A DNA stretch of 64,000 nucleotides from Pyrus communis (Eukaryota > Streptophyta > Magnoliopsida > Rosales > Rosaceae). The translations under genes and the position numbers were made by a program. The first letter of the stretch is position 1. Each line of letters starts with the position of its first letter. Under the pieces are notes generated by a model that worked only from the letters and a program-made list of their open reading frames with translations, ran no database searches and had not been told where the DNA came from. Location of the stretch: NCBI RefSeq assembly GCF_963583255.1, contig NC_084807.1, forward strand, positions 17,135,072 to 17,199,071. The letters run 5' to 3'. Of this stretch, positions 11,120 through 21,459 are shown piece after piece.

Positions 11120-13528
11120 TGATAGGAGCATATTCATGCGACTTAAATGGCTTGTTCTCGTGCATTTACGTTATGTTTCTCTAGTTATTTTAGTCCTTTA
11201 TGCTTCTTTTGTGTGTTTTCAGGTTCTAAGGGCAAGGTATGCAAAAGGATGCCTTTTGGAGCAAATTAGAGATTGGAATGGATATCATATGCTTGGAGCC
11301 AAGAGGATGGACGAAATTAAAGACTTGAAGTAGGAAAGTTAAATCCTAAAAGACCTCATGTTTAAGCATCATTGAAGACTCCTACGCATTTTAGAACACA
11401 AAAACAACATTCCTTGCAACCTTAGGACATTGTCGTGTGTTTCCTTGTGTCTCCCTTCCTTGCCATGCAAGGAAGGGCTTTGTTCCCTATTTTAAACACT
11501 TAAAGCATTCATTTATCATATCATTCACTTATCACTTCCATTCACTTATCACTTATCACTTCCATTCACTTATCACTTATCACTTCCATTCACTTATCAC
11601 TCACCACATATCATTCATTTATCACCACATATCATTCATTTATCACTTAACATATCATTCATTTATCACTTAACATATCATACACTTATCATAATCATTC
11701 ACTTATCACTTATCATAATCATTCACTTATTCTTTCATCATTCAACCACCAATTCAACACATGCATTTCAAACCTTTCAACACCCTTTAATCATCTCCCT
11801 TTAAGTTATGATTTTATTTCCTAACCCTACATGCATTATTTATTAGCATCTTCACATGCATTCACACACACTTCACACAAACAAACAACTCAAAACCGTG
11901 AGCTCCCATTCCCTTATGCCATTTTCAGATTTCCACCCACTAACCTAGTCATCAACACATGCATTCCCTTCACATTCACCCACATGCACTCCCACTCTTT
12001 AATCATATGCACTCCCATCATAATTCCACCACCAATTCAGCCACAAAACATTATCATTGCACCACATTCAACCACTCCACATCCCTCACCAAGAAATCAT
12101 TCAACACATGCATCCATAATCAATTCTTTGCCATGCAATCACATGCATTTCCCTTGACATTTTCAGCCATCACACTTCATCATTACACCACCATTCACTC
12201 TTCCATACACATTTTCAGTTACAAACACTTCCATTTTCTGTGCAGTTTTTCTCCTTCATTGCAGCCACTATCCAACCACTTCCCATCCCTCCAAAACACT
12301 TCACATAATCCCCAAAGCTCACCTTAGACCTTGTGCTACAACAACGAGGAAGAGAAGAGGACCTAAACGTTCATACAATTCAAGTTTGAGTTGTTGGAAT
12401 GTTTAGGTGATTCTTTGATTTCAATGTTTCATTTTAATTCTCTTTGTTTTGTACGTATAAGGAATGGAAGAGAAGAGTGCCTAAACGTTCATACAATTCA
12501 AGTTTGAGTTGTTGGAATGTTTAGGTGTTTCTTTGATTTCAACGTAATGAGGAACTAAAACCCCCTTTAGCTAGGGGGTGATTCGAAATATATGTTTATG
12601 CTTGCATTTTGATTTGATTACTTTTAATTACGTTTCATAAGTTGTGAATTCAATTTGTTTAACTATTTGATTGATATCCTATTTATGTATGTTTATTGAG
12701 AATGAACGCTTAATTTTCATGCATGAATATGACGCTAGAATATAAGTGAGTTTCACCTAATCGTTATGAACTTATATTCACAAGTAGTGGAGGTTGCTTA
12801 TAAACAATCGCGTTAAACGAATTCTTGGCATAAGTTTCATGCAATCATAGTAACGAATGCCTCGTCAACACTTATAGTTTTCATGATGCTTAATGATTCT
12901 TGCTTGTTTCTCTATTATGCAATTCATGAAGGGAACTTGTGAGGAATGCTTTGGGTTGTCGTATGCAATCATCCAATTCATTAACTTAAGGAAAACTTGA
13001 CGGTTAATTTAAGCGGACCTAATTAACCCGGGGTGATGAGTTTCATAATTTATTGAAATGCAATTGGAAATCTTTTTATTATGCAAGTGTAACATGTGTG
13101 GAGAAGAACCCCTTAGCTAGCCATACCATCCATTCATTTCCGTCAATTTCATATTTACAATTTGTTTTCTTTACAATCTATCCATTTTAGTTTAAATTCG
13201 TCCAAAATCAATCCCCCCATATTTCGTTTAAGTCTTAGTCTTAATCTTTCTTATTTTTAGTTTTGAATTCTTCGAGTTTAGTATAGCATTTTAGTTTGTG
13301 TTTTTAAAAGCATTTTGAGTCTTTTGATTTGTTTTAGTGTTTTAAAGTTTAGTTTTACATTCTTTGAGTCTAGTTTAGTGTTTTATATTGTATTTTTATG
13401 TTTTTAAGTCAATTTAGAAGGTTTTAGCAAGCCCTCCTAATCCCCGGTCTAGAACGATCCCTCACTTATCCATTCTACTACAATTGTCAAACGAGGGTTT
13501 AATTTATGCGCGTATAAATCTCGCATCA
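11120..13528 (+). repeat. 5' LTR (2,409 bp) of the young nested element
   Basis: It starts TGATAGGAGCATATTCATGC and ends ATAAATCTCGCATCA. It contains an array of ATCATTCACTTATCACT-like units (about 11508-11735) and two copies of a near-palindrome (12361-12408 and 12480-12525). Open frames inside, such as 11831-12157, are low-complexity H/T/S/P-rich translations and are not annotated as genes. Confidence 0.95.
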
Positions 13529-13532
13529 AATT

Positions 13533-13551
13533 TTGGCGCCGTTGCCGGGGA
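13533..13551 (+). promoter_or_regulatory. Primer-binding site, tRNA-Asp type
   Basis: TGGCGCCGTTGCCGGGGAT lies four bases after the 5' LTR end. It matches the complement of the 3' end of plant tRNA-Asp over about 19 bases. Minus-strand DNA synthesis would start here. Confidence 0.9.
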
Positions 13552-13710
13552 TTAGCAACTTTGCTAATCCCTTGGTTCTTTTCTTTTCTTTTTTTTGTTT
13601 AGTTGTTTTCGTTTTAGTTTCTAACTTAGTGTTGTTTTCTTTGTTTGTTGTTACTTTTGATATTTGATTTAGTTCTCTTTCTTTGATTTTAGGTACTAGA
13701 GAAGTAAGAT

Positions 13711-14952
13711 ATGGATTTTGCTAGCATTCAAGCTCAATTGGCAAATCTTACTTCTAAATTGTCGCCGTATGCCGAAAGGACCACAATGCAGAGTGTCCTT
13801 ACATTTGGTGCTTCATATAGGCAAGGATTTCAAGCCAATCAATGTCCACAAAGAGATTGGAGGGATCATTCAAACTCTATGTGGTGGGAAGATCAACAAG
13901 TTCAACGTGAAGCATATTGGCAACCATATGAGGAGTTCTATTCAAGACCTATGCAGCCACCACAACTTCATATGCAATATGCTCAATTAAATTCAAGTTC
14001 GCCAGTAGATTATATTCAAATTCTTAATGAAATAAATTCTTTGGCGCAGGGGTCGCAAAATCAAGCCAAGGAGGCTCAACAAGAAGCATATTGGCAACCA
14101 TATGAGGAGTTCAATACAACACCTACGCAGGACGAACAAAATCAAGACAAGAAGTTGGGTAAATTGGACGAGCAATTTGGGCAGATTATGGAGTTCATGA
14201 AACAAATTCAAGAGCAAAGTGAACTCTCCAACTTAACTATTGAAAACTCGAAGGAAGATTTTGAAATCTATAATGCTATCACTTTGGGAAGTGCTATGGA
14301 GGTTGGAGCTGACCTAAAAATGTCCAAACATAGCCTAGAAGTGGATGAGGAGCTGCTAATTGAGGAGGAGGAAGAAGACATGCACACGGCAAGGGTAGAA
14401 CAACCCTTGCCGCAACCCCCTAAGCCCTCTAAACCACCCACCACAAGTAAGGACGTCCCAATTCCATGTTATTCTGATGTTATTCCACCCAATGTCCCTT
14501 TTCCTAGCAGGTTTTTGATTCCCAACCAAGAAGAGAGTAAAAAGGACATCGTGGAAGCCTTCCCAAAGGTGCAAAATGCTATTCAAATTCTTGGTGCAAC
14601 ACAGCAAGTTTTAGATGGTGTTGAATTCTTCAAAGGACTTTGTACACCAAGAAGAATGATTCAAGAGAAGGTAGTGGCTGGAGAAGATGTAGAAGGCATC
14701 AAAGAGGACAAATTTGAAACCACAATTCCCAAGGAAGTTGGATTTTATGACACGGGACAAGTCATAACTTTCGAAGGGGTGTTTATTCTGGAGTTCATTT
14801 TGGAGCACACAGGTAAGCCGCCTCCCCGAATTTCAATTTTCTTTTATACTAACATGTGGTTAATGATTCAGGCACCCAATCTGGAATTTAAACTATTACC
14901 GGATCATTTCAAGTATCACCGCCCATTCAAAGATAAATTCCATGCCGTTTGA
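13711..14952 (+). CDS. gag-like protein fragment of the nested element (413 aa)
   Basis: A single uninterrupted frame starts at ATGGATTTT, 160 bp past the primer site, after an acceptor-like TTTGATTTTAGG. The N-terminal two thirds is Q/N/E-rich with a duplicated EAYWQPYEEF motif (about residues 67-77 and 124-134) and an acidic LLIEEEEEDM stretch. The later part (about 240-330: PFPSRFL, then EAFPKVQNAIQILGATQQVL and FFKGLCTPRR) corresponds to the conserved region between gag and protease in Athila/Tat elements. No CCHC zinc knuckle and no protease active site are present. It is probably a truncated gag. Whether it helps packaging is unknown. Confidence 0.75.
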   Translation: MDFASIQAQLANLTSKLSPYAERTTMQSVLTFGASYRQGFQANQCPQRDWRDHSNSMWWEDQQVQREAYWQPYEEFYSRPMQPPQLHMQYAQLNSSSPVDYIQILNEINSLAQGSQNQAKEAQQEAYWQPYEEFNTTPTQDEQNQDKKLGKLDEQFGQIMEFMKQIQEQSELSNLTIENSKEDFEIYNAITLGSAMEVGADLKMSKHSLEVDEELLIEEEEEDMHTARVEQPLPQPPKPSKPPTTSKDVPIPCYSDVIPPNVPFPSRFLIPNQEESKKDIVEAFPKVQNAIQILGATQQVLDGVEFFKGLCTPRRMIQEKVVAGEDVEGIKEDKFETTIPKEVGFYDTGQVITFEGVFILEFILEHTGKPPPRISIFFYTNMWLMIQAPNLEFKLLPDHFKYHRPFKDKFHAV

Positions 14953-14961
14953 TTTTATTTA

Positions 14962-14966
<5 letters not shown>

Positions 14967-14995
<29 letters not shown>
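14967..14995 (+). repeat. Poly(A) run after the gag-like ORF
   Basis: A run of about 28 A lies 14 bp after the ORF stop, exactly where sequence related to Athila gag/pol ends and the unrelated block begins. It may mark the junction at which pol was lost or foreign sequence joined. Confidence 0.9.
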
Positions 14996-14997
<2 letters not shown>

Positions 14998-15004
14998 TGG
15001 AGCT

Positions 15005-15676
15005 TCACAAAGGTTGTTTGCGTGAAGCCCCACTACGAGGCGCAGAAGCGGAAGGCGCAGAAGCGGGAGGCATAGAAGCGGGAGGCATCAGAGCGGAAGC
15101 CATCGGAGCGGGAGGCATCGGAGCTAGAGCATTCCAGGCCTCAATACTTGGCCAAGCGCTGGATGACCCAGGAAAAAGGTGCCTCTGGAGATAAGACGCA
15201 AGCCTTTGACGGTCACTGTGAATTCGACCCTCAGATTCTTGCAGCTCATCAAGCTTCCTTTTCATCCCCGACGAATAGTTATTTGCAAGCACATGCAAAC
15301 TTCTATTCTCGTACTTAAGCTGCTGGATCTCTTGCTTAAGTCTTTCCACCTCTGCCATCAACGATTCCACCTGGCGGGACCGAGCAAGCAGGCGTAGGCC
15401 CATGTTGGACACAGAGCTCGCACACTGAACACTAAGTGCGAGGGACTCTTGAACGGCCAACTCATCGGACCGTCCTGACAGCAGCCTACTATCCTTCGGA
15501 GTGAGGAGATTCTTAGCTACTATTGTAGCTGTTGTGGCGTCCTGCATCACAGAGTCTTCACCTGAAAGAGGACCGTTAGAAGATAAAAAAGAAGGGCGCC
15601 ATACATTACCTTGACGGGGCGCAACCGGATCGCTGCTGAGACTCAAATCTAAGCTAAGGTTCGATGAGTTTGCCAT
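15005..15676 (-). CDS. Antisense ORF in the nested element: 223-aa coiled-coil protein, unknown
   Basis: This ORF is intact on the strand opposite to gag. It starts MANSSNLSLDLSLSS. An S/A-rich middle is followed by a heptad-like coiled coil (about residues 95-160: ESLMAEVERLKQEIQQLKYE and MKRKLDELQES) and a low-complexity tail of MPPAS/APSAS repeats made by 15-bp tandem units (15045-15125). It has no retroviral domain. Ty3/gypsy elements of the Tat/Athila group are known to carry extra ORFs (aORFs), often antisense, near the 3' end, and the position fits that. A TATA-like TATATAG lies on the same strand near 16220, about 540 bp upstream. Function unknown. Confidence 0.6.
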   Translation of the reverse strand: MANSSNLSLDLSLSSDPVAPRQGNVWRPSFLSSNGPLSGEDSVMQDATTATIVAKNLLTPKDSRLLSGRSDELAVQESLALSVQCASSVSNMGLRLLARSRQVESLMAEVERLKQEIQQLKYENRSLHVLANNYSSGMKRKLDELQESEGRIHSDRQRLASYLQRHLFPGSSSAWPSIEAWNALAPMPPAPMASALMPPASMPPASAPSASAPRSGASRKQPL

Positions 15677-15829
15677 TTTCTTTCAAAAGTGTTCAAAGAG
15701 AATGGGTGGATGGAGTTAAATTTCGAAGGGCCGGAGACGATTTTCAAGAATGGGAGATCTTCAGAGTGTGTTTGTTGTGGTGATCGATAGCTCAATAAAA
15801 AAAGCCAAGGCGACGCGTCCACCGATTCA

Positions 15830-16145
15830 AAAAGCCGGAATTTCCGGCGTAATTTTGGCAACGCTTTCTCGGCTTTTCAGAAGACGCGTTCAACTTTGTC
15901 AAAAGATTTCTTCTTTTCAGACAACACGTGGAGGCCATCACCGCAACTACATATCTTTAGCCGACAAACGCAAAGTTCGGCGACGCTTTCTCTGCTTTTC
16001 AGAAGACGCGTGCAGCTTTGTCAAAAGGAGCCGCATCTGCACTACCACGTGTCGTTCAGAAAGCGAAGGGGCGTCGTTCAGAAATCGAAGGGGCGCCTGC
16101 TCAGAAATCGAAGAGGCGTATTCAGAGATCGAAGAGGCGCCACTA
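15830..16145. repeat. Minisatellites upstream of the antisense ORF
   Basis: Two copies of a unit of about 115-120 bp share CTTTTCAGAAGACGCGT (about 15872 and 15995), AAAAG and CACGTG. They are followed by four copies of a unit of about 22 bp of the form TTCAGAAATCGAAGGGGCG (16053-16142). The CACGTG E/G-box in each long unit suggests a regulatory region for the antisense ORF. This is inference. Confidence 0.6.
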
Positions 16146-16880
16146 TTTCAAAAAGCCGGAATTGCGGGATCAAAACGTTTGTCGACAAGGGTAAAAAGTA
16201 CCACCACTTGATATTATCTCTATATATGTCGACCTTCGTCTTTTATGGCAGGGCAAACCTGAAGAAAATGCCCAACTCTCCCTCACCTCTGAGGGCGCAC
16301 TCCCAGCAAAGCCTTTCGAAATACTAAATTCTTTCTTCTTCCCCAAAGATGATACCAGATGTCTGGAGTACAGATGACCCAGGAGGAAACAGCACAACAA
16401 ATACATGTGCTGATTCATTCACCGCTTCTTCAAAAGCAAAGGTATCTCATATCATCAAGGTCAAAAGCAAAAGTATCTCATATCATGCTCTTTCCCTGTC
16501 TTTTTCTTTGTCCTTGTTCTTACTCGCATGGCAAAGTAAAAGAAGCAATCAGCCGGCACTTGGAGTCAGTCTTCCGATCCGGAGCCAACTGCCTGGAACC
16601 TATTCCTGATTGCTTACCTAGCGTTGCTCTCGAGTAGTCATCTTCAACGGTTGATACACTTCCAGAGAAGGGACCACTCCTGCACAGATTGAACAAAGAA
16701 ACAGACCAAAGGAGTAAGCTCAGACCAAAGGAGGAGACCAAAAGAACCATCCTGCTGCCCAGTTCAAGAAGTAGCACAAAGGAAAATCAACGATGGGCAG
16801 AAACCAGTTCAAGAGTAAGCCTGTGGAATCACAAAGATCAAAAGCCTCAATGCAATTACCAAGGAGAAGATGGAATTTAC
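16146..16880. other. Remainder of the foreign block in the nested element
   Basis: The sequence has no match to the Athila element at window start and no protein domain. Several short overlapping frames exist on both strands (for example 16349-16609 + and 16520-16777 -), but none shows a recognisable motif. It ends at CCAGATTTGCGTC, where homology to the Athila spacer (2009 in this window) resumes. Confidence 0.5.
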
Positions 16881-17894
16881 ACTCTATAACCAGATTTGCG
16901 TCTCTAAACTCTTCTCTTTGTTAATTACATTATGCCATGTTTAGTATGTTTAAGTGCTTTTTGTGTATTTACTTATGCTTTGTGTGAATCTATGCTTAAA
17001 ACATTGAGGACAATGTTTGATTTAAGTGTGGGGGGGGTAACTAAGTATATTTGATGCAAATTCGTTGGATTTTATCACCTATCACTTCACATGTTGTTTC
17101 TCACTGTTTTAAAACTGTTTTAGTGTGTTTTGTCTTAAAAATTCGAAAATCCCATAAAAATTTGAAAAATTGTTTTGAAAAACCCAAAAAGAGTTGTTTT
17201 AAAGTTGTTTTTGTGTGTGTGTTTGTGTCTTAGGGAACCTTCCAACACAATGATAAGGATTTGGTTTATAATTGCATGACGGTTAGAAAGAGTTATTAAC
17301 ATAGAGAAAAGTTTGATTTACTCTTGGTATATGCTTGGTTATGGTTATAATGTATGACTTCACATGCAATCATAAAAGAAAAAAAAAAATTCGTTTTTGT
17401 AACATGCTTGAAGGAAGGAACTCAAACAAACGCTACAACCCTGAGAGACTTGAGCCTATAACGTTCTTTGGAGAGTATAATCTGTGATTTCTTGTTTTCT
17501 AAAATCGTTGCATGATCTCATTATTCTTTGCTTGGTTACTACTTAGAAGGCGTTTCATCATATAGTTCCAAATGCTAGAACTCATGCCCATTTCATTCAA
17601 AGCATGTTATTGATTTGCATAACATATATCAAGATGAAGTTGTGTAGTTGCCACCATAGCCAAATAGCCTCGCTTCCCATATTTCGTATATGTTGTAAGT
17701 TTTACCCCCGTTGAGCCATGTTAACCCATGTTCTTTGTTTACCCACTTTATCTTCACCTAACCTAGAATATGACCGTCCTTACCCTTGTTCTTAAAAGAT
17801 AGTGAGCATGACTTAATTGAATTCCTTTTGAGTTACATTATGAAAGAAAATAAGTGTGGGGGAGAGAATGTTTAAGTGTTTTTGTTTTGAGATT

Positions 17895-17950
<56 letters not shown>

Positions 17951-18697
17951 GAATAAGTGATTGAAGAAAGGTTCCAAAACACCAATTCTGGGCGTAAATT
18001 GTCTAAATTCTCCCTTTTTGTTCAAAAGTTGAGTTTTCATTCAAAAGTGAATTCTAAGTTGATTAAAATGCTTTGCTCACTATTTCTTTAAGAACCTTTG
18101 TTTTCCATATCCCTTCTTTATCCACATACCCCAAGCCCCGTTACAACCCTTGACTTCTATCTTGAGTGTTGTGTATTTCAATTTGTGGAGTTTGAACTTG
18201 GTATGAGCTTATGGTGTCACTGGTTCTCGCGTCTAAGTAGTAGCATTCCATTCATGAGATCATATCTAAACTTGATTATTAACTCCAGAATTTGCGTTCT
18301 TTGTGATACATATATGTGAGTGTCGTTTTCATGTTTACATCAATCTTCTCACATATGACTAGATTAGGGTGTGTAGTTAGAAAATCTGAGTAAAAATTGA
18401 GTGCATATCTTGAAAGGAATTGAGCAAATTCTCTAAGGCATGTTACTACATTCAAAACATGGTTTTAAATGCTTAATTGTGAACTAGTATATGGTGACTA
18501 TGATTAAGAATGTACTTAAATGTGAAGATGACTAAAATCTGTGAGAATGATGATTTTTAACTTGTCATGTGCATTGGAAATCCCTAAGACGGTTGTTGGA
18601 AGGTTTAGGTTGTGTTTTACGTGTTTAGTGTCGTTTTGTTTATTTGTTTTTATTCTGTTTTGCTCGAGGACTAGCAAAAGCTAAGTGTGGGGGTATT
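16881..18697 (+). other. Athila-type 3' spacer with three regularly spaced polypurine-like motifs
   Basis: Non-coding, and homologous to 2009-3854 of the first element. AAGTGTGGGGG-type motifs occur at 17024, 17852 and 18683. The last lies directly before the 3' LTR and is the likely polypurine tract. An A-run of about 47 bases is at 17897-17943. Confidence 0.75.
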
Positions 18698-21106
18698 TGA
18701 TAGGAGCATATTCATGCGACTTAAATGGCTTGTTCTCGTGCATTTACGTTATGTTTCTCTAGTTATTTTAGTCCTTTATGCTTCTTTTGTGTGTTTTCAG
18801 GTTCTAAGGGCAAGGTATGCAAAAGGATGCCTTTTGGAGCAAATTAGAGATTGGAATGGATATCATATGCTTGGAGCCAAGAGGATGGACGAAATTAAAG
18901 ACTTGAAGTAGGAAAGTTAAATCCTAAAAGACCTCATGTTTAAGCATCATTGAAGACTCCTACGCATTTTAGAACACAAAAACAACATTCCTTGCAACCT
19001 TAGGACATTGTCGTGTGTTTCCTTGTGTCTCCCTTCCTTGCCATGCAAGGAAGGGCTTTGTTCCCTATTTTAAACACTTAAAGCATTCATTTATCATATC
19101 ATTCACTTATCACTTCCATTCACTTATCACTTATCACTTCCATTCACTTATCACTTATCACTTCCATTCACTTATCACTCACCACATATCATTCATTTAT
19201 CACCACATATCATTCATTTATCACTTAACATATCATTCATTTATCACTTAACATATCATACACTTATCATAATCATTCACTTATCACTTATCATAATCAT
19301 TCACTTATTCTTTCATCATTCAACCACCAATTCAACACATGCATTTCAAACCTTTCAACACCCTTTAATCATCTCCCTTTAAGTTATGATTTTATTTCCT
19401 AACCCTACATGCATTATTTATTAGCATCTTCACATGCATTCACACACACTTCACACAAACAAACAACTCAAAACCGTGAGCTCCCATTCCCTTATGCCAT
19501 TTTCAGATTTCCACCCACTAACCTAGTCATCAACACATGCATTCCCTTCACATTCACCCACATGCACTCCCACTCTTTAATCATATGCACTCCCATCATA
19601 ATTCCACCACCAATTCAGCCACAAAACATTATCATTGCACCACATTCAACCACTCCACATCCCTCACCAAGAAATCATTCAACACATGCATCCATAATCA
19701 ATTCTTTGCCATGCAATCACATGCATTTCCCTTGACATTTTCAGCCATCACACTTCATCATTACACCACCATTCACTCTTCCATACACATTTTCAGTTAC
19801 AAACACTTCCATTTTCTGTGCAGTTTTTCTCCTTCATTGCAGCCACTATCCAACCACTTCCCATCCCTCCAAAACACTTCACATAATCCCCAAAGCTCAC
19901 CTTAGACCTTGTGCTACAACAACGAGGAAGAGAAGAGGACCTAAACGTTCATACAATTCAAGTTTGAGTTGTTGGAATGTTTAGGTGATTCTTTGATTTC
20001 AATGTTTCATTTTAATTCTCTTTGTTTTGTACGTATAAGGAATGGAAGAGAAGAGTGCCTAAACGTTCATACAATTCAAGTTTGAGTTGTTGGAATGTTT
20101 AGGTGTTTCTTTGATTTCAACGTAATGAGGAACTAAAACCCCCTTTAGCTAGGGGGTGATTCGAAATATATGTTTATGCTTGCATTTTGATTTGATTACT
20201 TTTAATTACGTTTCATAAGTTGTGAATTCAATTTGTTTAACTATTTGATTGATATCCTATTTATGTATGTTTATTGAGAATGAACGCTTAATTTTCATGC
20301 ATGAATATGACGCTAGAATATAAGTGAGTTTCACCTAATCGTTATGAACTTATATTCACAAGTAGTGGAGGTTGCTTATAAACAATCGCGTTAAACGAAT
20401 TCTTGGCATAAGTTTCATGCAATCATAGTAACGAATGCCTCGTCAACACTTATAGTTTTCATGATGCTTAATGATTCTTGCTTGTTTCTCTATTATGCAA
20501 TTCATGAAGGGAACTTGTGAGGAATGCTTTGGGTTGTCGTATGCAATCATCCAATTCATTAACTTAAGGAAAACTTGACGGTTAATTTAAGCGGACCTAA
20601 TTAACCCGGGGTGATGAGTTTCATAATTTATTGAAATGCAATTGGAAATCTTTTTATTATGCAAGTGTAACATGTGTGGAGAAGAACCCCTTAGCTAGCC
20701 ATACCATCCATTCATTTCCGTCAATTTCATATTTACAATTTGTTTTCTTTACAATCTATCCATTTTAGTTTAAATTCGTCCAAAATCAATCCCCCCATAT
20801 TTCGTTTAAGTCTTAGTCTTAATCTTTCTTATTTTTAGTTTTGAATTCTTCGAGTTTAGTATAGCATTTTAGTTTGTGTTTTTAAAAGCATTTTGAGTCT
20901 TTTGATTTGTTTTAGTGTTTTAAAGTTTAGTTTTACATTCTTTGAGTCTAGTTTAGTGTTTTATATTGTATTTTTATGTTTTTAAGTCAATTTAGAAGGT
21001 TTTAGCAAGCCCTCCTAATCCCCGGTCTAGAACGATCCCTCACTTATCCATTCTACTACAATTGTCAAACGAGGGTTTAATTTATGCGCGTATAAATCTC
21101 GCATCA
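18698..21106 (+). repeat. 3' LTR (2,409 bp) of the young nested element
   Basis: No difference from 11120-13528 was seen in the segments compared, and the long translated frames of the two copies are the same. It is followed directly by the AGCTT target duplication. Confidence 0.95.
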
Positions 21107-21199
21107 AGCTTGCCTTGTCGTGTCTACCTAACGGGGCTTGCATCCGCATCTACTTGTTGGCAAACTCATGACGTGTACCGCCATGAATTTGAGGAGAGG

Positions 21200-21454
21200 T
21201 GTTGGAAAATTAGTTATTATTTTATTATTGTTTATGGTTTTCTTGTGGGCCAAAGATATTAGAGTTTCTTGCCCGTTAAGGATTAGGGTTTTTCTTTAGT
21301 TTGCACTATATATAGTAGTGATTGTATTAGTTTATTTTATCAAGTCAGTCAAGATGTAGTCTCTTCAGTTCATGTGGGCTTCTTGGAAATTCCGTTTATT
21401 AAAGTTTCATATTCAGTTTGTTCATTTGTTCGTCTCACACTCTGATATTCAACT
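21200..21454 (+). repeat. 3' LTR of TRIM-like element
   Basis: Paired with 10003-10263. It has a better TATA-like CACTATATATAGTAG than the 5' copy. It is followed by the GATTG duplication. Confidence 0.85.
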
Positions 21455-21459
21455 GATTG

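Larger units (their letters stand above)
11120..21106 (+). mobile_element. Young non-autonomous Athila-like LTR retrotransposon with antisense ORF
   Basis: A 9,987-bp element bounded by 2,409-bp LTRs (11120-13528 and 18698-21106) that keep a constant offset of 7,578 bp. I found no mismatch in the stretches compared. AGCTT is duplicated on both sides (11115-11119 and 21107-21111). The primer site TGGCGCCGTTGCCGGGGAT (13533) is the complement of plant tRNA-Asp, as in Athila elements. Inside are a gag-like ORF (13711-14952), a 28-A run, a block with an antisense ORF and minisatellites (about 14996-16880) and the Athila-type 3' spacer (16881-18697). Protease, reverse transcriptase, RNase H and integrase are absent, so it must move with enzymes from another copy. 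Identical LTRs imply recent insertion. Confidence 0.92.
10003..21454 (+). mobile_element. TRIM-like retrotransposon split by a nested LTR element
   Basis: The LTRs are 10003-10263 (261 bp) and 21200-21454 (255 bp), starting TGTTGGAMAATTAGTTATTA and ending ATATTCAACT. A primer site TGGTATAAGAGC (10264), one mismatch from the usual initiator tRNA-Met complement, follows the 5' LTR directly. A purine tract GAGGAGAGG precedes the 3' LTR. GATTG is duplicated at 9998-10002 and 21455-21459. Removing the inner insertion and one AGCTT copy leaves about 1,460 bp, small enough for a non-autonomous TRIM or short copia derivative. The interior (10264-11114 and 21112-21199) shows no protein domain; a 27-codon frame opens at 10335. 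The LTRs differ by several substitutions and small indels, so this element is older than its insert. Confidence 0.85.

Noticed and set aside
11508..11735. CRISPR-like regular repeats
   Set aside because: Units are contiguous without unique spacers, and the genome is a plant nucleus.
11831..12327. ORFs of 108 and 122 codons in the LTR, repeated at 19409-19905
   Set aside because: They are H/T/S/P-rich translations of CAT/CAC-rich LTR sequence in two overlapping frames, without any domain. They are duplicated only because the LTR is.
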